A stretch of DNA of 64,000 bases from Pseudomonas fluorescens (GCF_004683905.1 NZ_CP038438.1:5518001-5582000), one strand, 5' to 3'; positions 26,401-35,596 are shown, numbered from the stretch's first letter. Notes: generated by a model from the letters alone, not told the origin. Numbers and translations: made by a program.

Positions 26401-27124
26401 CACCGCACTCGTGTAGAAAGGCCTGGATCGCTCCCGCCACGCCATGGGGGTCTTCCAGAAGAAATGCATGACTGGCCTGTTCGATCAGACCAATTTCGAT
26501 ATCCGGCAACAGGGCGAACAACGACGCCGCCGCTTCCGCAGGCACCAGGCCGTCCTGCCCGGCGAACAGGTGCAACTGCGGGCCGCGAAACGCCTGCAAC
26601 GCTTCGCGCGTGTCGATCTGCGCCAGCAGTTCAAGCCCGGCCATCAACGCTTGCGGCGAAGTGGCCGGCGCGCCACCCAGCAGCAGCCGCGACATGCCGC
26701 GCGGGTCCGGCGCGCCCTGAGCACACAACAACGAGAACCGTTTTAGGGTCATCCGCGGGTCGGTCTGGCAACTGGCGAGAAATGCATCGAACGTCTCGCC
26801 CGGCATCGCACTCGGCCAATGCTCATGGGCGACAAATGAAGGATTGCTCGCCAGCGTCAGCAGACCGCAGCAACGCTCGCCGCGCCGTGCTGCCAGTTCA
26901 GAGGCAAGCATGCCACCCAGCGACCAACCGCCCAGCCACACGTCTTGAGGAATACGTTCATCGAGTTCGTCGAGCCAGTCCTGCAAGTCGCTGGAATCGA
27001 ATTCCGGCAACGGCTCGATCTCGACATGCAGATGCTCGTCAAGCCCTTGCAAAGCGGCGGCCAGAGGCTCCAGCGGCGAAACACCGAGGCCCCAGCCGGG
27101 CAGCAGAATCAGGCGATCACGCAT
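26393..27124 (-). CDS. bioH: Pimeloyl-ACP methyl ester esterase BioH
   Basis: BioH cleaves the methyl ester added by BioC, ending pimeloyl chain synthesis. The 243-residue alpha/beta hydrolase has the nucleophile elbow 'GGWSLGGM' with S68, an Asp in 'GQDGLVP' and the His in 'ASHAFLLEDP'. Start ATG 27124 overlaps the bioF stop by 8 bp. Presence of bioH inside the operon next to bioC is the standard pseudomonad arrangement. Confidence 0.95.
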   Translation of the reverse strand: MRDRLILLPGWGLGVSPLEPLAAALQGLDEHLHVEIEPLPEFDSSDLQDWLDELDERIPQDVWLGGWSLGGMLASELAARRGERCCGLLTLASNPSFVAHEHWPSAMPGETFDAFLASCQTDPRMTLKRFSLLCAQGAPDPRGMSRLLLGGAPATSPQALMAGLELLAQIDTREALQAFRGPQLHLFAGQDGLVPAEAAASLFALLPDIEIGLIEQASHAFLLEDPHGVAGAIQAFLHECGDD

Positions 27125-28295
27125 GGCTTGGCTCCGGCGGCAGTTGGGCAAAGCAATCGGCCAGTCCTTCTAACAATAGCTGCACCTGCGCCTCGCTGTG
27201 AGCGGCGGTCAGGGTCACGCGCAGGCGTGCACTTCCTGCCGGGACGGTAGGCGGACGGATTGCCGTGACCATCAAGCCGCGTTCGCGCAGCAGCTGCGAC
27301 AGGCGCACGGCGCGACCGGCATCGCCGATCAGGATCGGCTGGATCGGGGTGAAGCTGTCCATCAGTTGCAGACCGATCTGCTCGGCCCCTCGACGAAATT
27401 GGCGGATCAGCAGGTTAAGGTGCTCACGCCGCCAATGCTCGGTGCGCAGTAATTCCAGACTTTTCAGCGTCGCACAGGCCAGCGCCGGTGGCTGGCTGGT
27501 GGTGTAGATGTAGGGCCGGGCGAACTGGATCAGGCTTTCGATCAGCTCTTCACTGCCGGCGACGAAAGCACCCGCCGTACCGAACGCCTTGCCGAGGGTG
27601 CCAACCAACACCGGCACATCGTCCTGACTCAAACCGAAATGCTCGACGATCCCGCCGCCATTGGCACCGAGCGGGCCGAAGCCATGGGCATCATCAACCA
27701 TCAGCCACGCGCCCTTGGCCTTGGCCTCGCGGGCCAGCACCGGCAGATCGGCGAGATCGCCGTCCATGCTGAACACGCCGTCGGTGACCACCAGCGTGTT
27801 GCCGGTGGCTTTCTCCAGGCGCTTGGCCAGGCTGTCGGCGTCGTTGTGCAGATAACGATTGAAACGCGCGCCGGACAACAGACCGGCATCCAGCAACGAG
27901 GCGTGATTGAGGCGGTCTTCCAACACCGTATCGCCCTGCCCCACCAATGCCGTGACCGCACCGAGGTTGGCCATGTAGCCAGTGGTGAACAGCAAAGCAC
28001 GTGGCCGGCCAGTGAGATCGGCGAGGGCTTCTTCCAGGGCGTGATGCGGGCCGCTGTGACCGATCACCAGATGCGACGCGCCGCCGCCCACGCCCCAGCG
28101 CCCGGCACCAGCGCGCCAGGCTTCGATCACCTTCGGATGATTGGCCAGGCCAAGGTAATCGTTATTACAGAACGCCAGCAACGGCTGGCCGTCGACTACC
28201 ACTTCAGGCCCCTGCGGGGACTCGAGCAACGGACGCTGGCGATAAAGATTTTCGGCACGGCGGGCAGCAAGGCGTGCGGCGAGATCGAAAGACAT
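27117..28295 (-). CDS. bioF: 8-amino-7-oxononanoate synthase
   Basis: A PLP enzyme that condenses pimeloyl-ACP with L-alanine to give AON. The 392-residue protein has 'MVDDAHGFGPLG' and the Schiff-base Lys in 'GTLGKAFGTAG'. ATG 28295 has GAGG 5 nt upstream and gives the usual length; the frame continues six codons to another ATG at 28313 with no advantage. Separated from bioB by a 158-bp gap filled by a REPIN. Confidence 0.96.
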   Translation of the reverse strand: MSFDLAARLAARRAENLYRQRPLLESPQGPEVVVDGQPLLAFCNNDYLGLANHPKVIEAWRAGAGRWGVGGGASHLVIGHSGPHHALEEALADLTGRPRALLFTTGYMANLGAVTALVGQGDTVLEDRLNHASLLDAGLLSGARFNRYLHNDADSLAKRLEKATGNTLVVTDGVFSMDGDLADLPVLAREAKAKGAWLMVDDAHGFGPLGANGGGIVEHFGLSQDDVPVLVGTLGKAFGTAGAFVAGSEELIESLIQFARPYIYTTSQPPALACATLKSLELLRTEHWRREHLNLLIRQFRRGAEQIGLQLMDSFTPIQPILIGDAGRAVRLSQLLRERGLMVTAIRPPTVPAGSARLRVTLTAAHSEAQVQLLLEGLADCFAQLPPEPSHA

Positions 28296-28325
28296 GCAGG
28301 CCTCGACTTTCAAGTGACACAGATT

Positions 28326-28422
28326 CCCTGTGGAAGCGGGCTTGCTCGCGAAGGCGGTCTGACATTCAACGTAATGTCGACCGCACTGACGCTTTCGCGA
28401 GCAAGCCCGCTCCCACAGGGGT
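28326..28422. repeat. REPIN, family A, between bioB and bioF
   Basis: Inverted copies of GAGCGGGCTTGCTCGCGA about 50 bp apart. The spacer contains CATTCAACGTAATGTCGAC, related to the spacer of the REPIN at 39186. Its hairpin lies in the bio mRNA between the first and second genes. Confidence 0.88.
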
Positions 28423-28453
28423 TTTGCATTCCTTCAGAGAAATCCGCGCAGGT

Positions 28454-29509
28454 TTAGACCGCCGCGTTATAGAACTGCTCGCTGCTCTTCTGCTCCACCA
28501 GCGCCTGCTCGATCGCGGCCTGATGCACTTCATCGGCATGCTCTTCGCGCGCTTCCGGTTGAATGCCCAGACGCGCGAACAGTTGCATGTCCTTGTCGGC
28601 CTGCGGGTTGGCAGTGGTCAGCAGTTTGTCACCGTAGAAAATCGAGTTGGCACCGGCGAAAAACGCCAGGGCCTGCATCTGCTCGTTCATCGCTTCGCGG
28701 CCGGCGGACAGGCGTACGTGGGATTGCGGCATAAGGATGCGCGCGACAGCGAGCATGCGGATGAAGTCGAACGGGTCGATGTCTTCGGCGTTTTCCAGCG
28801 GCGTGCCGGCGACCTTCACCAGCATGTTGATCGGCACCGACTCCGGATGTTCCGGCAGGTTGGCCAACTGGATCAGCAGGTTGGCGCGGTCGTCCAGCGA
28901 CTCGCCCATGCCGAGAATGCCGCCGGAGCAGATCTTCATCCCCGACTCACGCACGTAGGCCAGCGTCTGCAAGCGTTCGCTGTAGGTGCGGGTGGTGATG
29001 ATGCTGCCGTAGAACTCAGGCGAGGTGTCGAGGTTGTGGTTGTAGTAATCGAGGCCAGCCTTGGCCAGCGCCTCGGTCTGTTCCTGATCGAGACGACCGA
29101 GGGTCATGCAGGTTTCCAGGCCCATGGCCTTCACGCCTTCAACCATCTTCAGCACATACGGCATGTCTTTGGCCGACGGGTGCTTCCACGCGGCCCCCAT
29201 GCAGAAACGGGTCGAGCCGATGGCCTTGGCGCGGGCAGCCTCTTCGAGGACTTTTTGCACTTCCATCAGCTTTTCTTTTTCCAGGCCGGTGTTGTAGTGA
29301 CCGGACTGTGGGCAGTACTTGCAGTCTTCCGGGCAGGCGCCGGTCTTGATCGACAGCAGCGTGGAAACCTGCACGCGATTGGCGTTGAAATGGGCACGGT
29401 GCACCGTCTGCGCCTGGAACAGCAAGTCGTTGAATGGCTGTACGAAGAGCGCTTTGACTTCGGCTAAAGACCAGTCGTGACGCAGGGTGGCAGAGGTGCT
29501 GGCGCTCAT
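28454..29509 (-). CDS. bioB: Biotin synthase
   Basis: BioB is the radical SAM enzyme that inserts sulfur into dethiobiotin, the last step of biotin synthesis. The 351-residue protein has the SAM cluster motif C59-x3-C63-x2-C66 ('CPEDCKYC') and further conserved 'CSGGILGMGE'. ATG 29509 has AAGGA upstream; the longer frame to 29572 has no ribosome site. It is the first gene of the bio operon, with a BirA-type operator over its promoter about 100 bp upstream. Confidence 0.96.
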   Translation of the reverse strand: MSASTSATLRHDWSLAEVKALFVQPFNDLLFQAQTVHRAHFNANRVQVSTLLSIKTGACPEDCKYCPQSGHYNTGLEKEKLMEVQKVLEEAARAKAIGSTRFCMGAAWKHPSAKDMPYVLKMVEGVKAMGLETCMTLGRLDQEQTEALAKAGLDYYNHNLDTSPEFYGSIITTRTYSERLQTLAYVRESGMKICSGGILGMGESLDDRANLLIQLANLPEHPESVPINMLVKVAGTPLENAEDIDPFDFIRMLAVARILMPQSHVRLSAGREAMNEQMQALAFFAGANSIFYGDKLLTTANPQADKDMQLFARLGIQPEAREEHADEVHQAAIEQALVEQKSSEQFYNAAV

Positions 29510-29585
29510 GGGCAGTTCCTTGGTTATGCTTGGCTGGCGGCTGCGGGAACGGAATACCCACAGGCGCGACACGGATGTTCGGCAT

Positions 29586-29612
29586 ATTTAAGGAAGAGTC
29601 ATGCGCTGTCAA
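29586..29612 (-). promoter_or_regulatory. bioB promoter
   Basis: On the minus strand a perfect -35 TTGACA (29612..29607) is followed 15-17 nt on by an AT-rich TTAAATAT that can serve as -10. The -35 lies inside the left half-site of the BirA-type operator. Confidence 0.6.
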
Positions 29613-30335
29613 CCACGAGACGAAGCACAGGTTTACATCTGTTTAAAAAACGTACAAAGCTGTTTGTTGTGCGATGAACCCGCAGAAGCAGAAGTGCCAA
29701 TCTGCGTCGCCTGCGAAACCGATCTGCCCTGGCTCGGCGACCATTGCCAGACCTGCGCCTTGCCGCTGCCCAGCGCTGGCCTGACCTGCGGCGGATGCCT
29801 GCTAGAGCCGCCGGTGTTCGAACAGGTGGTGGTGCCGTGGCGCTATGACTTCCCGGTGGACAGTTTGATTACGCGTTTTAAACACAACGCGAAATGGCCG
29901 TTTGGTCACCTGCTCGCCGACGTTGCCGGACAATACCTGCAACATCGCTTCGATGAAGGTTTGCCGCGGCCCGATGTGTTGTTGCCGGTGCCGTTGGCGG
30001 GGAGACGTCTGCGTCAACGCGGGTTCAATCAAGCGGCAATGCTGGGGCGATGGTTAAGCCAACAGCTGGATCTGCCTTTTGAGGAACATGCTCTACGGCG
30101 GATCCACGACACCAGCGCCCAACAGGACCTCGACGCCAAGGCGCGCAAGCGCAATTTGCGTCACGCCTTCGCCCTGACCCCTGACGCAAAGGTGAAAGGT
30201 CGGCACTTCGCATTGATCGATGACGTGCTGACCACCGGCGCCACGGCCCAGGCACTGGCGCGACTGCTGCGGGATGCAGGGGCGTCGAGAGTTGACGTGT
30301 ATTGCCTGGCGCGCACGCCAAAACCCGGAAGCTGA
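29601..30335 (+). CDS. comF: ComF family phosphoribosyltransferase-like protein
   Basis: A 244-residue ComF homologue: N-terminal zinc-ribbon-like Cys pairs ('CLLCDE', 'CVACE', 'CQTC', 'CGGC') and a C-terminal type I PRTase domain with the PRPP loop 'FALIDDVLTTGAT'. ComF is needed for natural transformation in competent bacteria, where it helps single-strand DNA uptake; in Pseudomonas its role is less clear. ATG 29601 has AAGGAAG 5 nt upstream and the N-terminus resembles other pseudomonad ComF proteins, even though this puts the BirA operator inside the coding region. Confidence 0.9.
   Translation: MRCQPRDEAQVYICLKNVQSCLLCDEPAEAEVPICVACETDLPWLGDHCQTCALPLPSAGLTCGGCLLEPPVFEQVVVPWRYDFPVDSLITRFKHNAKWPFGHLLADVAGQYLQHRFDEGLPRPDVLLPVPLAGRRLRQRGFNQAAMLGRWLSQQLDLPFEEHALRRIHDTSAQQDLDAKARKRNLRHAFALTPDAKVKGRHFALIDDVLTTGATAQALARLLRDAGASRVDVYCLARTPKPGS
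29606..29638. promoter_or_regulatory. BirA-type biotin operator
   Basis: CTGTCAACC, 15 nt, GGTTTACAT: an inverted repeat matching the BirA operator consensus TTGTAAACC-N14/16-GGTTTACAA at 15 of 18 positions. It covers the -35 of the bioB promoter and lies within the first codons of the divergent comF gene, so biotinoyl-AMP-BirA would repress bioB-F-H-C-D and might also affect comF. Confidence 0.75.
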
Positions 30336-30350
30336 AACCGACACAATCCC

Positions 30351-30443
30351 TTGTAGGAGTGAGCCTGCTCGCGATAGCGCAATCACTGCCAACATTGATG
30401 CTGACTGTTCCACCGCCATCGCGAGCAGGCTCACTCCTACAAG
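30351..30443. repeat. REPIN, family B
   Basis: Inverted copies of GCGAGCAGGCTCACTCC with CTACAAG tails, about 50 bp apart, between comF and modE. Confidence 0.9.
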
Positions 30444-30522
30444 GGCACTGTGTTTGGCTTGACTGATGCGTCGCAAGCCGCCAACTTCACTCTCCACCGC
30501 CACTGTGAAAAAGCCCCCACCA

Positions 30523-31287
30523 ATGTCCCTGCCCACCCTGTTGTCCCAGCACATCGTCCGCCGTCCGCAGCGCATCGCCCTGCTGCAACACATTGCCGAA
30601 CAGGGCTCGATCACCCGCGCCGCGAAAAGCGCCGGGCTCAGTTACAAAGCGGCGTGGGATGCGATTGATGAACTGAACAACCTGGCGCAGAAACCGCTGG
30701 TGGAGCGCGCGGTCGGCGGCAAGGGCGGCGGCGGCGCCAGGTTGTCCAGCGAAGGCGAACGGGTGTTGCGCCTTTATCAAAAACTGCAGGCCTTGCAGGC
30801 ACAAGTGCTGGAGGCCGCTGAGGACGCCAGCGATCTGGATCTGCTCGGGCGATTGATGCTCAGAACCAGCGCGCGCAACCAGCTGCACGGCAAAGTCGTC
30901 GCCATCGAGGGTCAGGGCCGCAATGACCTGATCCGCCTCGAACTGGCCGAAGGCCTGTGGATCAACGCGCAGATCACCCACGACAGCACCGTGCACCTGG
31001 AACTGCATCCGGGTACCGAAGTGGTGGCACTGATCAAGGCTGGCTGGCTTGAACTGCTGGCCCCGGAGCAAGTTGCAACATCTGGACACAATCTTCTGCA
31101 AGGCACTATCGAAGCCATTCTCGATGCCGAGGACGGCCCCAGCGAAGTGCGCATCGCCCTGCCCAACGGCCAGACGCTCTGCGCTCTGGCGGAGCCGCTG
31201 CAGCTTCGCACCCGCGGGCTGAGTGTCGAGCAACCGGTGCAGGTGCAGTTCTCGCCGTCCAACGTACTGATCGGCACGCCGCTGTAA
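30523..31287 (+). CDS. modE: ModE-type molybdate-responsive regulator
   Basis: A 254-residue protein with an N-terminal winged HTH ('GSITRAAKSAGLSYKAAWDAID') and two C-terminal TOBE/Mop domains, the layout of ModE, which binds molybdate and represses modABC. 'VGGKGGGGARLSSEGERVL' follows the HTH as in ModE. modABC is not in the window. Start: ATG 30523 gives the normal N-terminus; an in-frame GTG at 30505 and an ATG at 30466 have no better ribosome sites. Confidence 0.9.
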   Translation: MSLPTLLSQHIVRRPQRIALLQHIAEQGSITRAAKSAGLSYKAAWDAIDELNNLAQKPLVERAVGGKGGGGARLSSEGERVLRLYQKLQALQAQVLEAAEDASDLDLLGRLMLRTSARNQLHGKVVAIEGQGRNDLIRLELAEGLWINAQITHDSTVHLELHPGTEVVALIKAGWLELLAPEQVATSGHNLLQGTIEAILDAEDGPSEVRIALPNGQTLCALAEPLQLRTRGLSVEQPVQVQFSPSNVLIGTPL

Positions 31288-31357
31288 TCAGGCGCTGCAA
31301 CGAAAGCGTAATCGACGCTCATTAAGGTGGCTGCCAAAACCAAGCAGGGAGCCTGAT

Positions 31358-33259
31358 GTGAGCCTATTAGAAGAAAACCAATCGACTGATCTGGAAAAAA
31401 TGGTCGGCCTCAGCCGTCGCGGTTTCATCAGCGCCGGGGCACTGTGCGGCGCCGCCATGTTCCTCGGCGGCAACCTGCTGAGCCGCAGCGCGCTGGCCAC
31501 CGGCATCAGCGCCGGCAACAGCCGCCTGCTCGGTTTCGAGAGCATTCCCGCCGCGACCACCGATGGCATCAGCCTGCCCAAGGGCTACAAGTCCTCGGTG
31601 CTGATCAGTTGGGGTCAGCCATTGCACAAGAACGGCCCGGCGTTCGACCCGAGCGGCAATGGCACCGCCGCCGCCCAGGAAGTGCAATTCGGCGACAACA
31701 ACGACGGCATGAGCCTGTTCGAATTCCCCGACGACCGAAACCGTGCGTTGATGGCGATCAACAACGAATACACCAACTACCGCTACCTCTACCCGCACGG
31801 CGGCATGCCGCAGTCGGCCGAAGACGTGCGCAAGGCGCTGGCCTGTGAAGGCGTGTCGGTGATCGAAGTGCAGCGCAGGAACGGCCAATGGCAGTTCGTC
31901 CAGGGCTCGCGCTACAACCGTCGCATCCATGGCAACTCGCCGCTGCGCATCAGTGGCCCGGCGGCCGGCCACGATCTGATGAAAACGGCTGCCGACAAAC
32001 ACGGCAAGAAAGTCCTCGGCACCTTCCAGAACTGCGCCAACGGCAAGACGCCGTGGGGCACCTATCTGACCTGCGAAGAAAACTTTACCGACTGCTTTGG
32101 CAGCAGCAACGCCCAGCAGCAGTTCGACCCGGCGCAGAAACGCTACGGTGTCACGGCCGCCAGCCGCGAGATCAACTGGCACCCGTTCGACCCGCGCTTC
32201 GACATGGCCAAGAACCCCAACGAACTCAACCGTCACGGCTGGGTGGTCGAGATCGATCCGTTCGATCCGCAATCGACCCCGGTCAAGCGCACCGCACTCG
32301 GTCGCTTCAAGCATGAAAACGCCGCACTGGCCGAGACCGATGACGGTCGCGCCGTGGTGTACATGGGCGACGACGAGCGTGGCGAGTTCATCTACAAGTT
32401 TATCAGCCGCGACCGCATCAACCACCGCAACGCCAAAGCCAACCGCGACATCCTCGACCACGGCACGCTGTATGTGGCCAAGTTCGACGCCGGTGACGGC
32501 AACCCTGATCACCCGAAAGGCCAAGGCCAGTGGATCGAACTGACCCACGGCAAGAACGGCATCGACGCCAGCAGCGGTTTCGCCGATCAGGCCGAAGTGC
32601 TGATCCACGCCCGCCTCGCCGCCAGTGTGGTCGGCGCCACGCGTATGGACCGCCCGGAATGGATCGTCGTCAGCCCGAAGGACGGCCAGGTTTATTGCAC
32701 CCTGACCAACAACGCCAAGCGCGGCGAAGACGGGCAGCCGGTGGGCGGGCCGAACCCGCGCGCGAAGAACGTCTACGGGCAGATCCTGCGCTGGCGCACC
32801 GACCGCGACGATCATGCGGCGAAAACCTTCGCCTGGGACCTGTTTGTGGTCGCAGGCAACCCGGGCGTGCACGCCGGTACGCCGAAGGGCGGTTCGTCGA
32901 ACATCACCCCGCAGAACATGTTCAACAGCCCGGACGGTTTGGGCTTCGACAAGGCCGGGCGCTTGTGGATTCTGACTGACGGCGACTCGAGCAACGCCGG
33001 GGACTTTGCCGGGATGGGCAACAACCAGATGCTCTGCGCCGATCCGAAGACCGGCGAAATTCGCCGGTTCATGGTCGGGCCGATTGGCTGTGAAGTGACC
33101 GGGATCAGCTTCTCGCCGGACCAGAAAACCCTGTTTGTCGGGATTCAGCATCCAGGCGAGAACGGCGGTTCGACCTTCCCCGAGCATCTGCCGAATGGCA
33201 AGCCGCGTTCATCGGTGATGGCGATTACCCGTGAGGATGGCGGGATCGTCGGCGCCTGA
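31358..33259 (+). CDS. phoX: PhoX family alkaline phosphatase, Tat-exported
   Basis: A 633-residue DUF839/PhoX protein. PhoX enzymes are calcium- and iron-dependent phosphomonoesterases secreted to the periplasm or outside for phosphate scavenging. The N-terminus has a twin-arginine signal 'LSRRGFISAGALCGAAMF' (about residues 19-36) and an Ala-rich cleavage region. Conserved blocks include 'WGTYLTCEENFTDCFG', 'HENAALAETDDGR' and 'NMFNSPDGLGFDKAGRLW'. GTG 31358 is the start, with GGGAG 6 nt upstream. I found no convincing Pho box upstream. A REPIN follows the gene. Confidence 0.88.
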   Translation: MSLLEENQSTDLEKMVGLSRRGFISAGALCGAAMFLGGNLLSRSALATGISAGNSRLLGFESIPAATTDGISLPKGYKSSVLISWGQPLHKNGPAFDPSGNGTAAAQEVQFGDNNDGMSLFEFPDDRNRALMAINNEYTNYRYLYPHGGMPQSAEDVRKALACEGVSVIEVQRRNGQWQFVQGSRYNRRIHGNSPLRISGPAAGHDLMKTAADKHGKKVLGTFQNCANGKTPWGTYLTCEENFTDCFGSSNAQQQFDPAQKRYGVTAASREINWHPFDPRFDMAKNPNELNRHGWVVEIDPFDPQSTPVKRTALGRFKHENAALAETDDGRAVVYMGDDERGEFIYKFISRDRINHRNAKANRDILDHGTLYVAKFDAGDGNPDHPKGQGQWIELTHGKNGIDASSGFADQAEVLIHARLAASVVGATRMDRPEWIVVSPKDGQVYCTLTNNAKRGEDGQPVGGPNPRAKNVYGQILRWRTDRDDHAAKTFAWDLFVVAGNPGVHAGTPKGGSSNITPQNMFNSPDGLGFDKAGRLWILTDGDSSNAGDFAGMGNNQMLCADPKTGEIRRFMVGPIGCEVTGISFSPDQKTLFVGIQHPGENGGSTFPEHLPNGKPRSSVMAITREDGGIVGA

Positions 33260-33267
33260 TAAATCGC

Positions 33268-33368
33268 TTTCGCGAGCAGACTCGCTCCCACATTGGATCG
33301 GCTGAGTGCATGAGATGGTCGGCACACCGGAGATCCACTGTGGGAGGGGGCTTGCTCCCGAAGAGGCC
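33268..33368. repeat. REPIN, family A
   Basis: Inverted REP copies (left GCGAGCAGACTCGCTCCC, right GGGGGCTTGCTCCCGA, both diverged). Its spacer resembles that of the REPIN at 53784 near the right copy (GAGATGG..GATCCACTGTGGG). Confidence 0.8.
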
Positions 33369-33468
33369 CTTCCAGGCAGCCCACTATTCAAGGCAAAACC
33401 CTCAACCTCCACAGTCTGCGCTACCATGCTGGGCCGGACGCGGCAGCCTGCTGCGCGCAGGAGTCAGC

Positions 33469-34443
33469 ATGGCCCACCCGTTTGAAACCCTCACACCCGA
33501 TCTCGTGCTCGATGCCGTCGAAAGCATCGGGTTTCTCAGTGACGCACGCATTCTGGCGCTCAACAGCTACGAAAATCGCGTCTATCAGGTCGGTATCGAA
33601 GACTCCGAACCGCTGATCGCCAAGTTCTACCGTCCGCAGCGCTGGACCAACGAAGCCATCCTCGAAGAACACCAGTTCACCTTCGAACTGGCCGACGTCG
33701 AAATCCCGGTGGTGGCGCCGCTGATCCACAACGGCCAGACCCTGCACGAACACGCGGGTTTCCGCTTCACCCTGTTCCCCCGTCGTGGCGGTCGCGCGCC
33801 GGAGCCGGGCAACCTTGATCAGCTGTACCGCCTCGGCCAGTTACTCGGGCGCATTCATGCGGTCGGCGCGACCAAGCCGTTCGAACACCGTGAAGCACTC
33901 GGCGTGCAGAACTTCGGCCATGCCTCGCTGGCGACGTTGCTTGAAGGCAACTTCATCCCCAAGAGCCTGCTGCCGGCCTACGAGTCAGTGGCCCGCGACC
34001 TGCTCAAGCGGGTCGAAGACGTCTACGCCGCCACGCCGCACCAGAACATCCGCATGCATGGCGACTGTCACCCCGGCAACATGATGTGCCGCGATGAAAT
34101 GTTCCACATTGTCGACCTCGACGACTGCCGCATGGGCCCGGCCGTGCAGGACATCTGGATGATGCTCGCCGGCGACCGTCAGGAATGCCTCGGGCAACTG
34201 TCGGAACTGATGGACGGCTACAACGAATTCCACGACTTCGATCCCCGTGAACTGGCGCTGATCGAACCGCTGCGCGCCCTGCGCCTGATGCACTACAGCG
34301 CCTGGCTGGCGCGGCGCTGGGACGACCCGGCATTCCCGCACAATTTTCCGTGGTTTGGTACGGAGCGGTATTGGGGCGATCAGGTGCTGGCGTTGCGTGA
34401 ACAACTGTCCGCGCTGAATGAAGAGCCACTGAAACTCTTCTGA
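33469..34443 (+). CDS. srkA: Stress response kinase SrkA
   Basis: A 324-residue member of the YihE/RdoA/SrkA family of atypical Ser/Thr kinases with a choline-kinase-like fold. 'HGDCHPGNMM' is the catalytic loop and 'IVDLDDCRMGP' the metal-binding (DFG-equivalent) segment; 'PLIAKFYRPQRW' holds the ATP-binding Lys. In E. coli SrkA acts with the Cpx response and protects against MazF-linked death. ATG 33469 with CAGGAG upstream is the proper start; upstream frame is REPIN. Confidence 0.9.
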   Translation: MAHPFETLTPDLVLDAVESIGFLSDARILALNSYENRVYQVGIEDSEPLIAKFYRPQRWTNEAILEEHQFTFELADVEIPVVAPLIHNGQTLHEHAGFRFTLFPRRGGRAPEPGNLDQLYRLGQLLGRIHAVGATKPFEHREALGVQNFGHASLATLLEGNFIPKSLLPAYESVARDLLKRVEDVYAATPHQNIRMHGDCHPGNMMCRDEMFHIVDLDDCRMGPAVQDIWMMLAGDRQECLGQLSELMDGYNEFHDFDPRELALIEPLRALRLMHYSAWLARRWDDPAFPHNFPWFGTERYWGDQVLALREQLSALNEEPLKLF

Positions 34444-34456
34444 TTCACCACAAACC

Positions 34457-34548
34457 TTTGTGGGAGGGGGCTTGCTCGCGAAGGCGGTGTGTCAGGCAAT
34501 TATTCTGCTGCTGATACACCGCATTCGCGAGCAAGCCCGCTCCCACAT
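34457..34548. repeat. REPIN, family A
   Basis: Inverted copies of the GGGCTTGCTCGCGA REP about 45 bp apart between srkA and rarD; the left copy begins GTGGGAGGGGG instead of GTGGGAGCGGG. Confidence 0.88.
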
Positions 34549-34636
34549 TTGGCCAGTATTCACAAATTCAAAACTCATTTGCCAACAAATCTCCTTACAA
34601 TCCCTGCTTTGTCAGCTGCCTAAGCAAGGATTCTGC

Positions 34637-35524
34637 ATGCAAGCCGCCAACCCGCGTCGCGGGTACATTCTGGGCCTGAGTGCCTACATCATCTGGGGCC
34701 TGTTCCCGATCTACTTCAAGGCCATCGCCGAAGTCCCCGCTGTCGAGATCATCATTCACCGCGTGTTGTGGTCGGCACTGTTCGGTGCGCTGTTGCTGAT
34801 GGTGTGGAAGCATCCGGGCTGGTTACGCGAGTTGCTCGACAACCCCAAGCGCTTGGCGATCCTCGCCCTGAGCGGCACCCTGATCGCGGCCAACTGGCTG
34901 ACCTATGTGTGGTCGGTGAACAACGGGCGCATGCTCGAAGCGAGCCTCGGTTACTACATCAACCCGCTGGTGAACGTGCTGTTGGGGATGCTGATTCTCG
35001 GCGAACGCCTGCGGCGCATGCAGTGGATTGCGGTGGGGCTGGCAGCCGTCGGCGTGGCGCAGCAGGTGTGGCAGGTCGGCAGTCTGCCGTGGGTATCGCT
35101 GGTGCTGGCGCTGACCTTCGGTTTTTACGGTCTGATCCGCAAACAGGCGCCGGTCAAGGCCTTGCCGGGGCTGGTGGTGGAAACCTGGATGCTGGTGCCG
35201 ATCGCTGTGGCCTGGCTGCTGTTCAACCAGACCGCCACCAGCGCACAACCCGAGTTTTGGACCACCTCGCAAGCCTGGTGGCTGGTCGCGGCGGGGCCGG
35301 TGACGCTCATCCCGCTGGTGTGTTTCAACGCGGCCACCCGTCATCTGCCCTACACCACCATCGGTTTCCTCCAGTACACCGCGCCAACCCTGGTGCTGCT
35401 GCAAGCGGTGTTGCTGTTTGGTGAGCACTTGTCGTCGAGCACGCTGATCGCGTTCATCTTCATCTGGGCCGGTCTGGCCGTGTACAGCGTCGATGCGGTG
35501 ATCAGTTTGCGTCGGCGCAGCTGA
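34637..35524 (+). CDS. rarD: RarD/EamA family transporter
   Basis: A 295-residue inner-membrane protein with ten hydrophobic helices in two EamA repeats, starting 'MQAANPRRGYILGLSAYIIWGLFPIYFK', typical of RarD, a chloramphenicol-sensitivity-type drug/metabolite transporter. 'GYYINPLVNVLLG' and 'PLVCFNAATRHLPYTTIG' are conserved family segments. The substrate is unknown. ATG 34637 with AAGGA upstream is chosen; the upstream frame passes through the REPIN. Confidence 0.9.
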   Translation: MQAANPRRGYILGLSAYIIWGLFPIYFKAIAEVPAVEIIIHRVLWSALFGALLLMVWKHPGWLRELLDNPKRLAILALSGTLIAANWLTYVWSVNNGRMLEASLGYYINPLVNVLLGMLILGERLRRMQWIAVGLAAVGVAQQVWQVGSLPWVSLVLALTFGFYGLIRKQAPVKALPGLVVETWMLVPIAVAWLLFNQTATSAQPEFWTTSQAWWLVAAGPVTLIPLVCFNAATRHLPYTTIGFLQYTAPTLVLLQAVLLFGEHLSSSTLIAFIFIWAGLAVYSVDAVISLRRRS

Positions 35525-35545
35525 TCAAAAAACGCACAAAGCTTC

Positions 35546-35570
35546 GCAGGCCACGGTTCTCGTGGCCTGC
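35546..35570. terminator. Strong hairpin after rarD
   Basis: Perfect 10-bp GC-rich stem GCAGGCCACG / CGTGGCCTGC with a 5-nt loop, 22 bp after the rarD stop. No clean T run follows on the plus strand, so it may work as a weak or Rho-assisted terminator for both convergent genes. Confidence 0.6.
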
Positions 35571-35587
35571 AACGTTCCTTCCCAAGG

Positions 35588-35596
35588 TTATCCACA
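35588..35596 (+). promoter_or_regulatory. DnaA box (perfect TTATCCACA)
   Basis: Matches the high-affinity DnaA box TTATC(C/A)ACA exactly. It lies in the rarD-gcvR gap and has a second copy 113 bp away. Confidence 0.6.

Noticed and set aside
31285..31357. Pho box upstream of phoX
   Set aside because: CTGTAAT and CTGCAAC occur but with 6-nt spacing instead of 4 and several mismatches; not a convincing PhoB site.
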